6,439 nt of DNA from an uncultured Rhodopirellula sp. (GCA_913061385.1 CAJXTM010000234.1:1-6439); one strand, 5' to 3'; shown: positions 1 through 6,403, counted from the stretch's first letter. The notes: generated by a model from the sequence alone, not told the origin. Program-made: numbers and translations.

Positions 1-46
1 TACACGTAAGGAGTCGTCGGCAGCGTCAGATGTGTATAAGAGACAG
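1..46 (+). other. Nextera (Tn5) i5-side sequencing adapter, not genomic
   Basis: Non-biological sequence. Positions 1-5 (TACAC) match the end of the Illumina P5 adapter. Positions 6-13 (GTAAGGAG) match a standard Nextera i5 index that I recall as N505/S505. Positions 14-27 (TCGTCGGCAGCGTC) are the read-1 tail, and 28-46 (AGATGTGTATAAGAGACAG) are the 19-bp Tn5 mosaic end. Genomic DNA begins at 47. The mosaic end holds a TAA (37-39) in the frame of the downstream ATPase gene, and a GTG (32-34) that opens a spurious reading frame starting with the adapter peptide YKRQ. Confidence 0.98.
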
Positions 47-117
47 CCCAAAACGCTGATCCAGCCGACTCAAGTCCGTCGCGCGGAACCGGTTCAGGCA
101 CAAAACCCGCAAAAAAC

Positions 118-1110
118 GTGCAAAATAGCGGTTCCGTTGCCGCTTCGGCAGCAATCACGACGACGGCAGACGTGGGTGAATTGTCGAAACGAATCATTGG
201 AAATGTTGAACAAGCGATTGTCGGAAAGCGCAAGCAACTGGTTTTATCGCTGGTTACTTGGTTCAGCGGGGGGCACATTCTGCTGGAAGATGTCCCCGGA
301 GTCGCCAAGACAATGCTTGCCAGAGCTCTTGCCAGAAGCGTGGGTTGCAAGTTCAAACGGGTGCAATGTACCCCCGACCTGTTACCGACCGACGTCACTG
401 GAACCTCCATTTTCAATCAGAAGAAATCTCAATTCGAGTTTCGACCAGGGCCAGTTTTCACGCAGATCCTGTTGGCCGATGAAATCAACCGAGCCACCCC
501 TCGAACGCAGGCCTCACTGCTGGAAGCGATGGCAGAAGCTCGTGTCACGGTAGACGGCAACACTCACGCTCTGGAGCCACCTTTTGTCGTCATTGCGACT
601 CAGAATCCTGTGGATCACGAGGGAACGTTCCCTCTGCCCGAAGCCCAACTTGACCGTTTCATGATGCGTTTCAGCCTCGGCTACCCCTCGATGCAGGAGG
701 AACTGCGGATGCTTGAATTGCTGCAGCACTCCCATCCAGTGGACCGACTCAAACCTGTCGCCACAGCAAGTGAGATTGTGGCTGCTCAGAAAGTGATCCG
801 AAAAGTCCACGTCGATCCCCGTGTTCGCGAATACCTGCTACAGATCGTTTCACAAACGCGGCAGAATCCGGATCTCGCTCTTGGTGGGAGCCCTCGCGCA
901 ACGATCGCACTTTTTCGTTGTTCACAAGCAATGGCGGCGATCCGTGGCCGGGAATATGTATTACCGGATGACATCAAAAAAATCATTGCTCCAGTCATGA
1001 ATCATCGCCTGATCGTGCGTCCCGAAAGCCGACTCCGTAAGATCACCGGTGAGAAGGTAATCGAGGAGATCGTTGGCGAGATTGCTGTCCCCACCATCGA
1101 AGCTTCGTGA
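118..1110 (+). CDS. MoxR-family AAA+ ATPase (5' end possibly truncated)
   Basis: MoxR-type AAA+ ATPase, a cytoplasmic chaperone-like ATPase that usually works with DUF58 or von Willebrand A partner proteins to mature or activate other complexes; the target here is unknown. Seen in the 330-residue reading: a start-of-domain stretch (about 24-40, RIIGNVEQAIVGKR), Walker A DVPGVAKT (58-65), Walker B ILLADEINRA (117-126), sensor-1 region ATQNPVDHEGT (160-170), the LPEAQLDRF motif (173-181) and sensor 2 GGSPRA (256-261). The C-terminal lid runs to the end. The usual family length is about 310-340 residues. The chosen start is GTG at 118, which has no Shine-Dalgarno sequence. The frame stays open upstream to the adapter junction (47-117, a Ser/Gly/Pro/Thr-rich reading), and the only upstream stop is the TAA in the adapter, so translation may begin before the fragment. 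The next gene starts 3 nt after the stop, which suggests translational coupling. The family call is firm; the start is not. Confidence 0.95.
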   Translation: MQNSGSVAASAAITTTADVGELSKRIIGNVEQAIVGKRKQLVLSLVTWFSGGHILLEDVPGVAKTMLARALARSVGCKFKRVQCTPDLLPTDVTGTSIFNQKKSQFEFRPGPVFTQILLADEINRATPRTQASLLEAMAEARVTVDGNTHALEPPFVVIATQNPVDHEGTFPLPEAQLDRFMMRFSLGYPSMQEELRMLELLQHSHPVDRLKPVATASEIVAAQKVIRKVHVDPRVREYLLQIVSQTRQNPDLALGGSPRATIALFRCSQAMAAIRGREYVLPDDIKKIIAPVMNHRLIVRPESRLRKITGEKVIEEIVGEIAVPTIEAS

Positions 1111-1113
1111 CGC

Positions 1114-2460
1114 ATGGCTGATACGGATGCCCAAACCGCTTCGACGCCAAAACTTGCAATTCTGGCTGGCATCAGCGGACTGTTACTGGCAGGAATGATA
1201 TCGGGTGCTGCATTGTGGATCATCGTAGCGCTCACTGCAGGAATCCTACTGGTCGTCAATTCTTTCCTCGCTAATACATGGTCGCGTTCGACGATTGCCA
1301 CGCGTTCACGTGGCGACCAGGAAGTGAAAATTGGTTCACGGTTACCCATCGAAGTTGAACTGACCAACCACAGCAAGATGCCAGTCCTCTGGTTGCTGGT
1401 TGAAGATCTGATCCCCAACTGGGCCACGATCTTCGATCCACCGACTCTTCAAATTGAAGGTGACCGAATCAAGGTACTCTTGATCGGTGCCGGGAAAACG
1501 TGTTCACTCAGTTACGAAATCAAATGCAATCGACGGGGCTATTTCCAAATTGGTCCCACCGTTATGGAAACAGGTGATCTGATGGGTATGTACCGCCGGT
1601 ATCGCGTTGGCACGCAACCGCAGTACATCACGGTCCTCCCCAACATCGTTGCCCTGAGTTCGTATGAGATTGGATCACGTCGTCCGATTGGTGAGATCCG
1701 CATGCGTGAAAACATCATGGATGATCCAACTCGGCTGCGTGGGATTCGTCAGTGGCAACCAGGCGATCCCATGCGCAGCGTTCACTGGGCAGCGACAGCA
1801 CGAACAGGAACCCTGCACAGCAAAATTTATGAACCATCATCGATCGTAGGCGCAACGCTCATTCTTGATCTGCACACCAGCAGCAACCCAGAAAATCATG
1901 AACCGGTCAGGTGTGATCTTGCAGTCACTGCAGCAGCATCAATTGCCAACTCGCTTCACGACGCAAACGAACCAGTCGGACTGGCAACCAACGGCCGTGA
2001 TGCGGCAGACCGGATTCGCCTGGAAGGCTGGGTGGGTGATCATCGTGTCCGCGGAGAAGCGCAGGCTTCCGCATCGATGAGTTCGGAAAACGAACGACTC
2101 AGACCGGTCATCATGACACCTGAACGCGGGCCAACCCACTTTAAACAAATGGTAAGAACCCTTGCTCGACTGGAACGCTCTGACGGCCTGACCTTGGCTG
2201 AATTGCTGGTGGAGTGCGAATCACAACTATCGGCAGACACGACACTTTTGGTGATATTGCAGCAATGCACAGCCGAATCCATGGGCGCAATGCTTGATCT
2301 AAAGAGACGAGGCAGGGCAGTCGCCGCGATCATCAATACGCACGACATCAACGACTATTCCAACATTGCTGGACCGCTGATTGCCGCGAGAATCCCCACA
2401 TTTCATCTCTCGTCCCACGATACGATCTTGGATGTTTGTCGACAAACACTGCTGCGTTAG
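1114..2460 (+). CDS. DUF58 domain-containing membrane protein
   Basis: DUF58 family protein of 448 residues, the usual genetic partner of MoxR ATPases. Two hydrophobic segments near the N-terminus (about 14-31 and 34-53) form a membrane hairpin, so the rest is probably cytoplasmic. Residues about 70-175 resemble the beta-rich domain seen ahead of DUF58 (for example VELTNHSKMPVLWLLVEDLI at 81-100). The DUF58 signature lies at about 206-240, with GIRQWQPGDPMRSVHW (210-225) and KIYE (237-240). A von Willebrand A-like strand follows (TLILDLHTS, 248-256), where the expected DxSxS metal site reads D252-x-H254-x-S256 and so may bind metal poorly. Residues about 340-430 complete the A-like fold. The ATG lies 3 nt after the ATPase stop, without a Shine-Dalgarno sequence, so the two genes are almost certainly co-transcribed. 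No transglutaminase or further vWA gene follows; the operon ends at a convergent gene. Function is inferred from family and context only. Confidence 0.93.
   Translation: MADTDAQTASTPKLAILAGISGLLLAGMISGAALWIIVALTAGILLVVNSFLANTWSRSTIATRSRGDQEVKIGSRLPIEVELTNHSKMPVLWLLVEDLIPNWATIFDPPTLQIEGDRIKVLLIGAGKTCSLSYEIKCNRRGYFQIGPTVMETGDLMGMYRRYRVGTQPQYITVLPNIVALSSYEIGSRRPIGEIRMRENIMDDPTRLRGIRQWQPGDPMRSVHWAATARTGTLHSKIYEPSSIVGATLILDLHTSSNPENHEPVRCDLAVTAAASIANSLHDANEPVGLATNGRDAADRIRLEGWVGDHRVRGEAQASASMSSENERLRPVIMTPERGPTHFKQMVRTLARLERSDGLTLAELLVECESQLSADTTLLVILQQCTAESMGAMLDLKRRGRAVAAIINTHDINDYSNIAGPLIAARIPTFHLSSHDTILDVCRQTLLR
2433..2448. repeat. 16-bp perfect palindrome at the 3' end of the DUF58 gene
   Basis: TGTTTGTCGACAAACA is a perfect inverted repeat with no loop, placed inside the last codons of the DUF58 gene, about 10 bases before its stop codon. 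With no spacer it is a poor RNA hairpin; it looks more like a dyad for a dimeric DNA-binding protein, or chance. No function can be assigned. Confidence 0.5.
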
Positions 2461-2471
2461 ACACTGCTGCG
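2446..2471 (+). repeat. Short direct repeat across the DUF58 stop codon
   Basis: ACACTGCTGCG occurs at 2446-2456 and again at 2461-2471, a spacing of 15 bp with the TAG stop (2458-2460) between the copies. CGACAAA also occurs at 2440-2446 and 2470-2476. This looks like a small local duplication in the coding end and the convergent spacer. It could be replication slippage or, since the molecule was PCR-amplified, an amplification scar. Confidence 0.55.
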
Positions 2472-2536
2472 ACAAATCAGCGACCGCACCTGCAACCAAC
2501 CTGGACGTTCACATTGTGTGATCGACTGAATCGAAT
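2461..2536. other. Convergent intergenic spacer, no clear terminator
   Basis: This gap lies between the stops of the plus-strand DUF58 gene and the minus-strand tyrS. Apart from the second copy of the short direct repeat, the only fold I see is TCACA-TTG-TGTGA (2509-2521), a 5-bp stem with no U-tract on either strand. No convincing intrinsic terminator is visible for either transcript. Confidence 0.6.
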
Positions 2537-3850
2537 TCAAACGAAGCGTAGAAGGGCATAATTTTTCTTTCCCTTCCGCATCACCATCACCGTTTCGCTT
2601 GCAAGATCGGACGAAGTCAGACGCTGTTTTTCATCACTCGCCCGAATGTTATTCACGTAGACCCCGCCTTCCTTGACCGCTCTTCTTGCTTCGCCACCAC
2701 TGGCCGCCAGTTTTGCGTCCTGCAACGCCTGAACAATCCAGTAACCTTCCCCTTCAAGCACTTCCCGTGTGACTTCTTGGCTGGGAACATCGGCAAAGAT
2801 TTCACTGAGACTGGCATCGGTCTGAACACCGATTTCACCGCCAAAGAGCATCTTCGAAGCTCTCAACGCGTTCGCCAGCCCTTCTTGTCCGTGAACAAAA
2901 TCTGTCAACCACTCAGCAAGCCGATTCTGCGCGGTTCGTCGACCCGGATCAGATTTGGTTGCCTCATCCAGTTCGTCGTACTCAGCACGCTCGATCTCGG
3001 TCAAGTAGGCGATGCAGCGCATGACATCCGAATCATCCACGTTACGCCAATATTGATAAAACTGGTAGGGACTGGTACGACCAGGATCCAGCCAAATAGC
3101 GCCACTCTCGGTCTTGCCCATTTTTCGACCATCGCTGGTCGTCAACAAGGGTGCAGTGATTCCAAAAAGTTGCTGCCCCAACATTCTCCGCCCAAGATCA
3201 ATGCCAGCTGTAATATTGCCCCATTGGTCGCTACCACCGGCCTGAATCAGGCAACCATGCTCTCGCGACAGATGCACAAAATCATAGGCTTGCAAGAGCA
3301 TATAACTGAACTCGGTGTAACTCAGTCCAGCTTCGCTATCGAGCCTTGAGCGGACCGATTCTTTTCCCATCATGGCCCCGACAGGAAAGCTTTTACCGAC
3401 ATCACGCAGAAATTCAAGATAAGAATAACCGCGCATCCATTCAAAGTTATTCAGGATCACCGCGTTGTTACTGGACGAGCCACCATTGTCGTCTGATTCG
3501 TTATCGCCAAAGTCGAGGAAACGACGCATCTGGGAAGCAACGCCATCGACATTTTTCTGCAATTGCTCCGCCGACAGCAGGTTGCGTTCCTCACTTTTCC
3601 CGCTGGGATCGCCAATCATACCGGTAGCACCGCCAACAAGTGCGATCGGACGGTGGCCTGCTTTCTGAAACCGCCTCAGCATCATCAACTGCATCATACT
3701 GCCAACATGCAGAGAATCTGCGGTGGGATCAAATCCGATGTAGACAGTTTGCGGGCTGGTGGCGAGCAATTCCCCCAGTCCATCATCATCGGTGCACTGG
3801 TGTATCAGGCCGCGCCATTTCAATTCTTCCAGCAGATTTTGTTCGGGCAT
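2537..3850 (-). CDS. tyrS: Tyrosine--tRNA ligase (TyrRS)
   Basis: Class Ic aminoacyl-tRNA synthetase: ATP, tyrosine and tRNA-Tyr give Tyr-tRNA in the cytoplasm. The protein is 437 residues, slightly longer than the roughly 420 usual for bacterial TyrRS. The Rossmann catalytic domain shows YIGFDPTADSLHVGS (37-51), which holds the tyrosine-binding Y37 and D41 and the HIGH-type motif read as HVGS (48-51). Further motifs are GMIGDPSGKSEERNL (77-91), TEFSYMLLQAYD (179-190) with Y183, Q187 and D190, GGSDQWGN (205-212), and the KMSKS-type loop GRKMGKTESG (241-250). The C-terminal S4-like RNA-binding domain covers about 378-437 (ASGGEARRAVKEGGVYVN). Residues 113-129 form an Asp/Ser/Asn/Gly-rich stretch about ten residues longer than I recall in E. 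coli or Geobacillus. The ATG start lies 7 nt after the ispD stop without a Shine-Dalgarno sequence, so expression probably depends on ispD translation. The reading frame is intact and the identification is firm. Confidence 0.98.
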   Translation of the reverse strand: MPEQNLLEELKWRGLIHQCTDDDGLGELLATSPQTVYIGFDPTADSLHVGSMMQLMMLRRFQKAGHRPIALVGGATGMIGDPSGKSEERNLLSAEQLQKNVDGVASQMRRFLDFGDNESDDNGGSSSNNAVILNNFEWMRGYSYLEFLRDVGKSFPVGAMMGKESVRSRLDSEAGLSYTEFSYMLLQAYDFVHLSREHGCLIQAGGSDQWGNITAGIDLGRRMLGQQLFGITAPLLTTSDGRKMGKTESGAIWLDPGRTSPYQFYQYWRNVDDSDVMRCIAYLTEIERAEYDELDEATKSDPGRRTAQNRLAEWLTDFVHGQEGLANALRASKMLFGGEIGVQTDASLSEIFADVPSQEVTREVLEGEGYWIVQALQDAKLAASGGEARRAVKEGGVYVNNIRASDEKQRLTSSDLASETVMVMRKGKKNYALLRFV

Positions 3851-3857
3851 TTTTTTA
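3851..3857 (-). promoter_or_regulatory. ispD-tyrS junction, likely translational coupling
   Basis: Read on the minus strand, the junction is TGATAAAAAAATG: the ispD stop TGA, an immediate second stop TAA in the same frame, a run of seven A, and the tyrS ATG. There is no Shine-Dalgarno sequence for tyrS. The very short gap suggests that ribosomes finishing ispD reinitiate at tyrS. This is inference from spacing only. Confidence 0.55.
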
Positions 3858-4586
3858 TCAGGCTTGATGGATCTGCATGGCGAGGATCGCCTCGGCCACT
3901 TGCAAGTCTTCAGGGTAAGTGATTTTCAGATTGTCTGCGGAGCCTTGCACCAAGGTGACATCGTGCCCCATTCTTTCGACAAGTTCAGCATCGTCTGTCG
4001 CAGGGCGTCCATTGTGCTTGTGATAGGCCTGTTTCAACAACCCGACGCGAAAAACCTGCGGAGTGAGCGCGAGCCACAGTTCACGACGATCGATGGTCAG
4101 ACTTCCACCCCGTTCCAATTGCCCCCGTTTCACGGTCCCGGGCATCGGTGTCGCAAGAATGGCAGCCCCCGTCCGCTCGGCAGCCGCAAAGACCGCAGCC
4201 ATATCCTTTGGGCGAACCAGTGGTCGAGCTGCATCGTGAATCGCAACGAATCCAATTCGGAGGTCATCCGCCAAGTGTTCGAGTCCCGCCTGCACACTAT
4301 CCGTACGTTCGCTCCCGCCGAGCACTAATTCAATTCCCAATTGGTCTAGCATCGATGCATAGCGGTTACGAAACACCGGTTCATCGACCTCCGAGACCGC
4401 CAGCACCACACGCCCCACCGATTCGGAAGCCGCCAACCTCGATGCTGCATGAAACCAGAGTGGCTTGCCCGCCAATTCCGCAAACAGCTTGTTGCTTGCA
4501 GCCCCGAATCGTTGTCCACTGCCCGCAGCCGGCAGAATCGCGGCAATGGAACCTGGCTGCAGAGTAATTTGATCAGATAGTTGCAT
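3858..4586 (-). CDS. ispD: 2-C-methyl-D-erythritol 4-phosphate cytidylyltransferase
   Basis: IspD catalyses CTP + 2-C-methyl-D-erythritol 4-phosphate to CDP-ME + pyrophosphate, the third step of the MEP route to isoprenoid precursors, in the cytoplasm. From the ATG at 4586 it is 242 residues, close to the usual 225-240. Numbered from the alternative GTG at 4601 (five residues more), the motifs are: nucleotide-binding LPAAGSGQRFG (23-33) with R31 and K38 (NKLF), GGSERTDSVQAGL (95-107), IHDAARPLV (121-129), MPGTVKR (153-159), LTPQVFR (179-185), TDDAELVE (202-209) and NLKITYPEDL (224-233). All expected active-site motifs are present. I prefer ATG 4586 because AGGAG (4601-4605) lies 14 nt upstream of it, whereas that same AGGAG runs into the GTG. 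It sits between ftsK upstream and tyrS downstream, with only 7 nt to tyrS. Confidence 0.96.
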   Translation of the reverse strand: MQLSDQITLQPGSIAAILPAAGSGQRFGAASNKLFAELAGKPLWFHAASRLAASESVGRVVLAVSEVDEPVFRNRYASMLDQLGIELVLGGSERTDSVQAGLEHLADDLRIGFVAIHDAARPLVRPKDMAAVFAAAERTGAAILATPMPGTVKRGQLERGGSLTIDRRELWLALTPQVFRVGLLKQAYHKHNGRPATDDAELVERMGHDVTLVQGSADNLKITYPEDLQVAEAILAMQIHQA

Positions 4587-4600
4587 GGAAGAAACGACCA

Positions 4601-4605
4601 CTCCT
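4601..4605 (-). promoter_or_regulatory. Putative ispD ribosome binding site
   Basis: AGGAG on the minus strand, 14 nt before ATG 4586. The spacing is longer than ideal. Because the site's last G is also the first base of the competing GTG start (4601-4599), it can serve only the ATG, and this decides the start chosen for ispD. Confidence 0.5.
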
Positions 4606-4733
4606 AGACGTTGTGAAACGATGCCAAAATTTGCAAGATAAGAGTGACGAGAGTTAGGTGTAGCAGCGTGAGTCGATGGTTACAAGCAAGCCTAAATGGA
4701 TGTTCGTAGCAGGAAGATGCTTTGCTCAATATT
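4606..4733. other. Spacer between ftsK and ispD
   Basis: The full ftsK-ispD gap is 147 nt (4587-4733). I found no hairpin with a U-tract after the ftsK stop and no good -35/-10 pair for ispD on the minus strand; the best hexamers, such as TATCTT, have no acceptable partner. An ispD-tyrS promoter could still be here. No small gene is evident. Confidence 0.5.
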
Positions 4734-6401
4734 TCACTCGCAATCTTCGTACTCTTCTTCGTCTTTTTCTTCGTCGTACTCGGCATCGGCTTGCCCGCTT
4801 TTGGTTTCGTCATCGTCTTCAGACTCGGACTCATCATCGTCATCTGCCGTACCATCTGCGGCTTGCATCTGACCTGCACTGTCTTCCTCGACTTCTTCCT
4901 CCTCATCAACCTCCAATCCCTGCATGGCCTGCCATTGAGCCATGGTCATGACAACTTCTCTTGCCTTACTTCCGTTGTAGTCGCCGACGATCCCATCTTC
5001 GGCCATGAAGTCAATCAGCTTGGCGGCACGACCATAGCCAATACCAAGACAGCGTTGCAGCAACGAGCATGACCCCCGACCTTCGCGAATGACGACCTCG
5101 ATAGCACTATCATAGAGTTCATCTCGTTTCTTGATCTGCTCCATTGAAGTGCCATCTGCTCCCTCACCTTCGACCTCAACCTTCAGGTTCATCAACTCCC
5201 CAACGAAATTCTGCTCTCCCTTACTGCAGTGATCGCAGACGGAGTCAATTTCATCGTCGGAAAGGAAGGTTCCCTGGCCTCGAATCAGCGTGCTGGTACC
5301 TGGCCACAGGAACAACATGTCACCGTTACCCAGCAACTTATCAGCTCCATTTTCATCAAGTACCACGCGACTATCGGTCTTACTGGCAACCTGAAAACTG
5401 AGACGTGCCGGCAGATTACTTTTGATCAGACCGGTAATCACGTCGACCGTGGGTTTTTGAGTCGCAAGAATCAAGTGGATACCAACGGCACGACTTTTCT
5501 GTGCAAGTCGAATGATATGTTGCTCAACATCCTTACCCGCAGTCATCATCAAGTCAGCCATCTCATCTGCAACAATCACAATGAATGGCAGTTTTTCCGG
5601 TACGTCCTTGGTGGCATCCGCCTCATCGATTTCAAGACGCCGCATGATTTCTTCGCGACCCAAATCATTGAAACTGTTGATATGGCGAACGCCTACTTTG
5701 GCCAGCAGTGAATATCGTTCCTCCATTTTTTCAACGGCCCAAGCCAAAATTGCTTCTGCCTTTTTCATGTCTGTGATCACAGGGTGCATCAGATGAGGCA
5801 GACGGCCGTAACCACTCAACTCGACCATTTTCGGGTCGATCATCAGCATGCGAACTTCGTCAGGTCTGCAGCACATCAGCACTGAGGTAATGATGGCGTT
5901 GAGGCAGACACTTTTACCAGTACCTGTTCGACCCGCAATCAGAAGGTGCGGCATCTTAGCCAAGTCGACGACCATCGGATTCCCAGAAACGTCCTTGCCA
6001 AGGAACACCGGAATATTCATTTTCGCCGAGCGTGTGTCAGATTCCTCGATCACATCACGGAGACGGACTGCCTGCCGCGTCTCATTGGGAACCTCAATGC
6101 CCACCGTATTCTTACCGGGAATGGGCGCCACAATCCGGACACTGGGAACTCGCAAAGCAATCGCAAGGTCGTCAGCGAGACCGGTAATTTTGCTCAGTCG
6201 CAGCCCAGCTTCAAGTTCGATCTCATACTGCGCAATGACCGGTCCAGTTTCAATTTCGACCACTCGAATATTGAAACCAAAGTCTCGGAATGTTTCCTCG
6301 AGTACATGCGCTTTGCGACGTACTTCATGTAGTTGTTCTTCGTAACACACATCATCGCTTTGCTCAAGCAATTCTAGGCTTGGCAGACGGTAGTCTTCCA
6401 T
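4734..6401 (-). CDS. ftsK: DNA translocase FtsK/SpoIIIE, N-terminus missing
   Basis: ATP-driven double-stranded DNA pump that clears and sorts chromosome ends at the division septum. Only the motor part is present (555 residues). It starts at the alpha-domain entry (YRLPSLELL, 4-12) and continues through ETGPVIAQYEIEL (51-63) to the RecA-like beta domain. That domain has Walker A GRTGTGKS (157-164), Walker B FIVIVADEMADLMM (273-286) and HLILATQKPTVDVITGLIK (309-327). The winged-helix gamma domain is at about 429-483 (LLQRCLGIGYGRAAKLID). Residues 497-555 form a tail with 33 Asp/Glu and two Lys. The N-terminal membrane helices and linker found in the family are absent because the library molecule ends at 6403. 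The ATG at 6401 lies 2 nt from the adapter, and the in-frame upstream TAA (6411-6413) is adapter sequence, so this is very probably not the native start. The Walker A has Arg where GATGSGKS-type sequences have Ala. Confidence 0.97.
   Translation of the reverse strand: MEDYRLPSLELLEQSDDVCYEEQLHEVRRKAHVLEETFRDFGFNIRVVEIETGPVIAQYEIELEAGLRLSKITGLADDLAIALRVPSVRIVAPIPGKNTVGIEVPNETRQAVRLRDVIEESDTRSAKMNIPVFLGKDVSGNPMVVDLAKMPHLLIAGRTGTGKSVCLNAIITSVLMCCRPDEVRMLMIDPKMVELSGYGRLPHLMHPVITDMKKAEAILAWAVEKMEERYSLLAKVGVRHINSFNDLGREEIMRRLEIDEADATKDVPEKLPFIVIVADEMADLMMTAGKDVEQHIIRLAQKSRAVGIHLILATQKPTVDVITGLIKSNLPARLSFQVASKTDSRVVLDENGADKLLGNGDMLFLWPGTSTLIRGQGTFLSDDEIDSVCDHCSKGEQNFVGELMNLKVEVEGEGADGTSMEQIKKRDELYDSAIEVVIREGRGSCSLLQRCLGIGYGRAAKLIDFMAEDGIVGDYNGSKAREVVMTMAQWQAMQGLEVDEEEEVEEDSAGQMQAADGTADDDDESESEDDDETKSGQADAEYDEEKDEEEYEDCE
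4737..4913 (-). other. Region coding the acidic C-terminal tail of FtsK
   Basis: Codes residues 497-555, after the gamma domain. Of 59 residues, 33 are Asp or Glu, the rest mostly Ser, Gly, Ala, Gln and Tyr, with only two Lys. The composition predicts disorder. The plus strand here is correspondingly rich in TC and TCTTC runs. The frame is open to a normal TGA stop, so a frameshift is not needed to explain it. Confidence 0.9.
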
Positions 6402-6403
6402 GC

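Noticed and set aside
32..553. Plus-strand open frame of 173 codons overlapping the start of the ATPase gene
   Set aside because: It begins inside the Tn5 mosaic end with the well-known adapter peptide YKRQ and runs out of frame over the MoxR gene, which has clear family motifs.
2509..2521. Possible terminator hairpin TCACA-TTG-TGTGA between the convergent genes
   Set aside because: The stem is only 5 bp and AT-rich, with a 3-nt loop and no U-tract on either strand.
2777..3349. Plus-strand open frame of 190 codons
   Set aside because: It lies wholly antisense to tyrS, whose motifs are intact. Its translation shows no recognisable domain.
3759..4328. Plus-strand open frame of 189 codons across the tyrS/ispD junction
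   Set aside because: It is antisense to the 5' end of tyrS and most of ispD, with no domain-like pattern.
4587..4733. Possible sigma-70 promoter for ispD-tyrS on the minus strand
   Set aside because: Hexamers such as TTGTAA and TATCTT can be picked out, but no pair has both good matches and 16-18 nt spacing.
4604..4909. Minus-strand Lys/Met-rich frame of 101 codons at the end of ftsK
   Set aside because: It is an out-of-frame reading of the codons for the FtsK acidic tail; GAA- and GAT-rich DNA gives Lys, Met and Arg codons when shifted. I checked it as a sign of a frameshift, but the FtsK frame reaches a normal stop.
5229..6345. Several plus-strand open frames (160, 165 and 128 codons) opposite ftsK
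   Set aside because: They are shadows of the conserved FtsK motor sequence. Their translations have no recognisable features.
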